A DNA stretch of 42,298 nucleotides from Phaeoceros laevis. Its lineage: Eukaryota; Anthocerotophyta; Anthocerotopsida; Notothyladales. The stretch spans positions 42,545 through 84,842 of the forward strand of contig JBNGIQ010009217.1 of NCBI GenBank assembly GCA_049999765.1. Direction: 5' to 3'. Made by a program: the position numbers and the translations under genes. Shown here piece by piece: positions 36,570 to 42,298 of the stretch; within the stretch, counting starts at the first letter, position 1, and every line of letters starts with the position of its first letter. Under the pieces are notes generated by a model. That model made no database searches and was not told the DNA's origin. It saw only the letters and a list, made by a program, of their open reading frames with translations.

Positions 36570-39086
36570 CTAAGGACGACCGCGACAAGAACAGGATCCC
36601 TCCACAAAACGATGAACACGGTGAGCATCCCTCACAGTAATTTCTCGCTTCTCGATCCTTGACATGATCTGGGTGGCACTGTGGCAGTCACCGCACATCC
36701 TCAAATTCTTGGTCACTAGCAAAGGTGTGCCCTCTGAAGTGTTCAAAAGACCATACGCCAGTGCTAGTTTCTCCGCGTGACCACATAGTTCGTCCTCTTT
36801 GTTTATCTCAGTTTCTGGCCTTAGCACCAACTCCAGGTGCGGAACGTGGCCTCCCTCCTGCAAACGTACATTCATACTCCTTGATTTGGAGGAGATGTCA
36901 TCCCTTTCTTGGCCTACCGCAAACGTGTGCACCTGCCTATTCACCTCAATACCTGCCTCCGCAGCCTTCTTCCTGGCTCCTACTGACCTTCTCAGCCTTT
37001 CGATCCTATGAGCATCTGTCCACCTACCAGTGACTGCGTACATACTGGCCATAAGGACATAGGGAGACGAGTTCTGAGGGTCCACTCTAATAAGGTTTTC
37101 GAAACACCGTCGTCCACATTCAATGTTACCATGGCTTTTGCAGGCATTCAGCAAAGTCGTCCATCCAACAACGTCTCTCTCATATGGCATCGTAAGCAGC
37201 ATTCTCTCTGCCTCATCCAGATGTCCCGAACGACCCAACAGATCAACCATACACAAGTAATGCTTTTGGGTGGGTGCAATTTTATGATCTCTGACCATTG
37301 CATCGAAACACTGTTGCCCCTCCTTCACCAAACCCGCATGACTGCATGCCACGAGAAGGCAAGTAAAAGTTGCTTCGTTGGGCTGAACACCAGCACGCAG
37401 CATATCTTGGAAGCACTGTATCGCCTCTTGCCCCTTCTCATGCTGACCAAAGCCATGTAACATGGATGTCCAAGTGATCACGTTCTTTGCAGGCAAACTA
37501 TCAAACACCCTACAAGCATCCTCCAACCTGCCACATTTGGCATACATGTCCAATAAGCAGGTACCCAGTACCACATCAGTGTCCAATCCTCTTTCCAGAA
37601 TCTGCAAATGGAGCTGCTTCCCCTGTTGTATAGCTCCAACCATTGCACATGCCTTGAGGAGGCATGCAAATGTACCGGTGTCAGCCAAAATTCTGCCATC
37701 TTGCTCCATTTTTGAGTAGAGAGCAAGGGCTTCTTGACCAAAGCCATGCTCAGTGTAGCCGGCCATCATTGCGGTCCATATAATCACGTTCCTTGTAGGC
37801 ATGTTGTCAAACACACAGCGAGCATCATCCAAGCTCCCACATTTGGCGTACATGTCCACCAAGCATGTGCCAATGACCATATCTGTGCTTAATCCTCGTT
37901 CCAAAATCCGTGAATGAAGCTGCTTGCCCTGCTGTAACGCTCCGATGCTTGCGCATGCCTTGAGGAGGCAAGAGAATGTACTTCTATTAGCTACGGTGAG
38001 GCCCTCCTTCTCCATCCTAGCATAAAGAGCAAGAGCGTCTTGACCTAACCCATGCTCTGCAAATCCATTTATCAGGCTGTTCCATGTCACCACATTCCGT
38101 GAGGGCAAACTGTTGAAGACACTGAGAGCGTCCTCCAAGCTGCTACATTTGGCATACATATCGACCAGTGAGCTGCCTAAGAAGACGTCTGGTACCACAC
38201 CAATTTTTGACAGTTCAGCATGCACGTTTCTGCCGGATCGCAAGTCTGCTGATCTAGCACAAGCCTTAAGAGCTGCTGCAAAAACATAGCTGTTTGGCTT
38301 CGCAGTTGACAGGAGCATCTGCCGATACAGTTTGAGAGCTTGAGCAGGCTCTCCAAGTTCAGCATGTGCAGAAATGATGGAAAACCACATATAGGTGCTT
38401 GGCTCTGTCACTTGCTCGAATACCTGCATTGCTTCCTGTAACCTGCCATGAGAAGCATACATGCGAAGGATGTTGTTGGCAAGGAATACATTTGCTTGGT
38501 ACCCACCTGTGACTGCTAAAGCATGAACACGCCGACCGAGAACCAAATTCTTCTGTTCCATGCATCCCCTGAGAACCTCGTAAAACAGAGAGGTGGAAAC
38601 ACGAGATCCCTGCACAAGCAGGCTCAGAGCGGCAACAGCGGCTTCCAACTCATCTTTCCCACACAGTTCGCTGCAGGTCTCACCGACGACGTCCCTTTCG
38701 TGCCCTCCTGCAATCCTGTACAGGGTAGTGTCATACGGCCGAGTCACAGGAGGTCCCTTCGCCCTAACCTCTGTCCGCTCATCCCAAGTGTCCAGCTGTG
38801 AGTCTACACAAGGCTTGTGGACGTCCTTTGACTTGTTATGTGCCCAGCTGGTCGAGGTGGGGACCTGTTCTAGCACATCGCTCTTGAATTTCGGAGATAA
38901 CTGTTGCCGTGGTGTCTCACGCTGCAGTGGACTGCCCAGCATCGCTCCTGGACCGAAGCATGTCACTAGAAGTGTGCCACTCCCCAATGTGTCTTCGAAC
39001 CCGGAAGCGACCACTTTGAGATGCCACGTGAGGGGATGCCCATAGCTTGGCGCAAGATGTTGTAGGCATATCGTGCTCAGCGGCAT
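36570..39086 (-). CDS. PLS-class PPR protein with KP-like DYW domain ending GRP
   Basis: Intronless, 838 residues, true ATG at 39086. The N-terminal ~120 residues hold only a trace of the family leader (HNKSKDVHKPCVDSQLDTWD). About four PLS triplets follow (units such as LVDMYAKCGSLDDARCVFD), then E repeats. The 136-residue DYW-type domain (703-838) has HAE (His770, Glu772), CGDC (Cys798, Cys801) and ends SCSCRGRP. The PG box reads ARKKAAEAGIEV, so the Pro of the KKPA signature is Ala here. It otherwise matches the two other KP-type proteins of the window and is a candidate reverse-editing factor. No frame damage is seen. Confidence 0.92.
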   Translation of the reverse strand: MPLSTICLQHLAPSYGHPLTWHLKVVASGFEDTLGSGTLLVTCFGPGAMLGSPLQRETPRQQLSPKFKSDVLEQVPTSTSWAHNKSKDVHKPCVDSQLDTWDERTEVRAKGPPVTRPYDTTLYRIAGGHERDVVGETCSELCGKDELEAAVAALSLLVQGSRVSTSLFYEVLRGCMEQKNLVLGRRVHALAVTGGYQANVFLANNILRMYASHGRLQEAMQVFEQVTEPSTYMWFSIISAHAELGEPAQALKLYRQMLLSTAKPNSYVFAAALKACARSADLRSGRNVHAELSKIGVVPDVFLGSSLVDMYAKCSSLEDALSVFNSLPSRNVVTWNSLINGFAEHGLGQDALALYARMEKEGLTVANRSTFSCLLKACASIGALQQGKQLHSRILERGLSTDMVIGTCLVDMYAKCGSLDDARCVFDNMPTRNVIIWTAMMAGYTEHGFGQEALALYSKMEQDGRILADTGTFACLLKACAMVGAIQQGKQLHLQILERGLDTDVVLGTCLLDMYAKCGRLEDACRVFDSLPAKNVITWTSMLHGFGQHEKGQEAIQCFQDMLRAGVQPNEATFTCLLVACSHAGLVKEGQQCFDAMVRDHKIAPTQKHYLCMVDLLGRSGHLDEAERMLLTMPYERDVVGWTTLLNACKSHGNIECGRRCFENLIRVDPQNSSPYVLMASMYAVTGRWTDAHRIERLRRSVGARKKAAEAGIEVNRQVHTFAVGQERDDISSKSRSMNVRLQEGGHVPHLELVLRPETEINKEDELCGHAEKLALAYGLLNTSEGTPLLVTKNLRMCGDCHSATQIMSRIEKREITVRDAHRVHRFVEGSCSCRGRP

Positions 39087-39717
39087 ACTGTTTTGAGCAC
39101 GACTGCTGACAAGATTCTGCTGGCTTGCTGATTGACATCATTCAACAAGCTACAACCAGCCCCATAATATCGGGCTCACCGTCCCGGCGTCGGCTGCGTA
39201 CTTGCCATCGACCTTGGCACTACTACCTGAAGCCACAGAAGCTGTCACTCATGTAAGTATTTCAGCGCTGCTACTTGTTCTCACACAGCTTCACAAAAAA
39301 GAAGCCACAAAAGCTGAAGACTTGTTGTGGCTTTGAATTACCCTTGACTTGTCACACTTGAATTATCCTTTGCAAGGACATCAGTAAGGGGTTGCACTTC
39401 TAGTGAGAAGAAAAGGTGAAAAGGTCCTGCCTTGTTTACCCTGCTTTTCCGGGGCTGCTCCTTCCTTATTTGGTCACTGCCGCCGGGATCGAAACTGAAG
39501 GATCTCATACATCCCTCACGAGTCCCAACAACACTGGTATGACATTTCCTCCCTGAAGCGCTGCTGCACCACACAATATTTCCCAATTCCGCCATGGATG
39601 TTCCAGAGGTATGTCGAACGAGACGAGAGGTATGTAGCACGAGTCCGCAAATCTCTTGCACCGTGACCGAGAAAGATCAGTCGGTTGTTACCTGTCGTTA
39701 CGAGACTGGTGGGTTTG
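39087..39717. other. Intergenic region between divergent PPR loci
   Basis: This contains the 5' flank of the minus-strand KP-type gene and the upstream region of the PPR pseudogene. A minus-strand ORF at 39338-39661 has no recognisable domain, so I do not call it. Confidence 0.45.
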
Positions 39718-42298
39718 AAGCCCAAACACACGTTTAGCAGGGAATGTGTGGTGTGGGACAAGCCAATGTGGAGAGGAAGGGATGCCTCCAGAAGAGCTGC
39801 AGGTCTTCCTATGGCAAGATTTTTTCTCAGCACCGAGAGAGTGGTGGGACAACAGACGGAGCAAGCCGACTTCCCGGCATCCTGATTTCAAGCACAAGAA
39901 ATCCAAGTTCGCCCTGTGGCTAAACAATCGGCATAAGCCTGCCTGGGTGGACTCGCAGCTAGCCACGTTGGAAACTAGCCTGACGGGGCCTCCTGAGTCT
40001 CTATCCGCCTCAGTTCAAGGGCAAGGGGCTGTTGCAGCCGATGAGGACCATTTGGAGGTTGGGATGTGCATGAAGCTATGTGAAGATGGACGGACGACTG
40101 AAGCTGTGGATGCGATAAGACTTGTGGTGCAACGAGGATGCCATGTACCCAGCAATCTCTTCTATCGTATCCTTAAGAAGGTGTATGGCACACAAGGACT
40201 TAGTTTTGGGCAGACGTGTTCATGCTTTGACTATCGAAAGTGGATATGAAGGAGACGCATATTTGGCCACCCACCTTATCGGTCTGTACGCTTCGCATGC
40301 GAGGCTGGGGGAAGCAATGCAAGTCTTTTCCAAAGTCTCTAAGCTGAACGCCTATGTCTGGGCTTCCATCATCTTCGCTTGTGCTAGACATGGACAAGCT
40401 GCCCAGGCTATAAAACTTTATAGACAGATGCGTGAGTCGGCCGTTCAGCCTGACAACCGTATATATGTAGCAGTTGTGAAAGCTTGTGCCACTGCGGGAG
40501 ATTTAGTTGCCGGCAAGGAGGTCCATGCGCATATTCTTGCTAGACCAGGGAACCCAGATATTTTTGTTCAAACAAGTCTGCTTGCTATGTACGCCAAGTG
40601 TGGGAGCCTAGAGGATGCTCGCAGAGTATTTGACAGACTTTTGCACAGGAATGTTGTAACATGGACCGCTATGATTGCAGGTTACAAAGTGTTGTAACTT
40701 GGACTGCAATGATGTCAGGTTATTGTCAGCAGGGGATGGGTCGGGAAGCCCTTAGTCTTTACAATAGATTTCGACAGGAAGACCTCTGTCCTCCAGATTC
40801 CGTCACGTTTACAACCCTCCTGCAGGCATGTGCCATTGTAGGTGTAAGTGCTCTACACGAAGGAGAGCAGCTCCATGCACAGATCAAAGAACGAGGACTG
40901 CAAGACGATGTCTTTCTAGGTGGTAGCTTGGTCAACAAGTACGCAAAGTGCGGTAGCCTAAAGTATGCCCGCAGCATATTTGACAGACTTCCAGCCAGGA
41001 ATGTTGTGGCATGGAATGCGATGATGGCAGGTTATACCCAGCACGGGATGGGTCAGGAAGCTCTTCTTCTTTACAATGGTATGCAAGTGGAAGGCCTCTC
41101 TCCTCCAGATTCTGGTACATTCATGTGCCTGCTGCAGGCGTGTGCCAGTATAGGTGTAGGAGCCCTGCATGTGGGAAAGCAGCTCCACATGCAGATTGAA
41201 GAACAAGGACTACAAGCTGATGTGGTTCTAGGGTGCAGCTTGGTTAACATGTATGCGAAGTGCGGTAGCTTAGAGGATGCTGGCAACTTGTTTCACAGGC
41301 TTCCCGAACGAGATGTTGTAACATGGACTGCGATAATTGCAGGTTATGCCCAGCAGGGGAAGGGCCAGGAAGCCCTTAGTCTTTACAGTAGTATGCAACA
41401 GGAAGGCCTCTCTTTCCCAGATTCTGTAACACTTGTGTGCCTGCTACAGGCATGTTCAAGTGTGGGTGTCGGAGCTTTGCAGAAGGGGAAGCAGCTCCAT
41501 GCACAGATTGAAAAACAAGGACTGCAAGATGATGTGGCTCTAGGCTGCAGCTTGGTGAACATGTATGCAAGTTGTGGTTGCTTAGAGGATGCTCGCAAAG
41601 TGTTTGACCGACTTCCAGAGTGAGATGCAGTAACATGGACCACGATGATTTCAAGTTATGCTCAGCTGGGGATGGGGCAGGAGGCTCTTGATCTGTACAG
41701 TAGTATGCAACAGGAAGGCCTGTGTCCACATTGTGTGACATTCGTATGCGTCCTGCAGGCATGTGCCAGTGTAGGTGTTGATGCTCTGTATCAAGGAAAG
41801 CAGGTGCATGCACAGATTGAAGAACAAGGACTGCAAGGTGATGTGGTTCTAGGCTGCAGCTTGGTCAACATGTATGCAAAGTGCGGCAGCTTAGAAGATG
41901 CTCGCAAGGTATTTGACACACTTGCTGAGCGAGATGTGGTAACATGGACCGCAATGATTGCAGGGTATGCTCAGCAAGGGATGGGTCAGGAGGCTCTCAA
42001 CCTTTACAGTAGTATGCAACAGGAGGGGCTCTCGCCTCCCAATTCTATTACATTTGTCTGCCTCCTACAGGCATGTGCGTTTGTAGCAGGTTTACCTTTG
42101 GGAAAGCAGCTTCACGAAGATATTGAGGAACGAGGAATGGCAGCTGATGTGGTTGTGGGAGCTGCATTAGTAAATATGTATGCAAAGTGTGGGAGCATGT
42201 TTGAATCACAGCAGGTGTTCGATTCATTGCCTGAAAAATCCACTGAGGCGTGGAGCGCACTGATTGGAGGGTATACCCGCCAAGGAAGCAGTAATGTT
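39718..42298 (+). pseudogene. WW-family PPR pseudogene, frameshifted and interrupted, running off the window
   Basis: The locus begins with the family leader and a full PDF-like block (SAPREWWDNRRSK, HPDFKHKKSK, KPAWVDSQL). The PPR array then runs through three frames. A one-base insertion near 40176 breaks the frame at LFYRILKK (paralogues read LKRCIAHKD). A second break near 40685 follows IAGYK, where sequence of the next unit is joined out of register, as expected from recombination between repeats. At 41621-41623 an AGA codon of the paralogues is TGA, inside LPE-stop-DAVTW. The frame then continues intact to the window end through the last repeat (QVFDSLPEKSTEAWSAL). At least six triplets are visible. 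The 3' end, including any DYW domain, lies outside the window. Confidence 0.9.

Noticed and set aside
39338-39661. 107-codon minus-strand ORF that might be transposon-derived
   Set aside because: No motif of a transposase, integrase or gag is visible, and the neighbouring frames are closed.

Overview
The window is nuclear DNA from a land plant. It carries large, mostly intronless PLS-class pentatricopeptide-repeat (PPR) genes with C-terminal DYW-type domains, plus three spliced housekeeping-type genes whose GT-AG exon joins keep frame. The DYW domains include both the variant with a doubled Trp in the PG box (PGQSWW, ending DYW) and the variant with a KKPA-type PG box, HAE in place of HSE, and DRH or GRP in place of the final DYW. 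As I recall the literature, these are the DYW:WW and DYW:KP classes, and the KP class is tied to reverse (U-to-C) organelle RNA editing. That points to a fern, hornwort or non-Selaginella lycophyte rather than a seed plant. I cannot name the species.

Layout. 1-1243: a decayed non-LTR retrotransposon gag-like ORF (minus) and a 53-bp tandem duplication. 1244-3888: a minus-strand tandem double-rhodanese gene, with one exon probably lost in an assembly gap. 4617-7289: KP-type PPR gene ending DRH. 8977-14703: an in-frame fusion of two WW-type PPR genes, followed by a decayed DYW relic. 15640-19626: a WW-type gene with about ten PLS triplets that has also lost its DYW domain (relic to about 19915), then a PPR pseudogene at 20155-20665. 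20666-22434: AT-rich spacer. 22435-26554: a four-exon KH plus RING-finger gene (minus). 27376-30333: KP-type PPR gene ending GRP. 30556-30850: isolated PPR relic. 31724-34738: an apparently intact WW-type PPR-DYW gene (minus). 35006-36269: a seven-exon SRPBCC/START-like gene with a plastid-type leader. 36570-39086: another KP-type PPR gene ending GRP (minus). 39718 to the window end: a frameshifted WW-type PPR pseudogene.

How it fits together. The PPR genes belong to one expanding family. The WW members carry, ahead of the repeats, a block resembling the PDF motif of plant organellar single-stranded-DNA-binding (OSB) proteins. The KP members keep only eroded traces of it. The cluster shows birth and death in progress: triplet amplification, gene fusion, DYW loss with recognisable downstream relics, frameshifts and solo fragments. 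If the KP and WW assignments hold, candidate factors for both editing directions sit side by side and probably share an ancestor. The rhodanese, KH-RING and SRPBCC genes appear to be unrelated single-copy neighbours.
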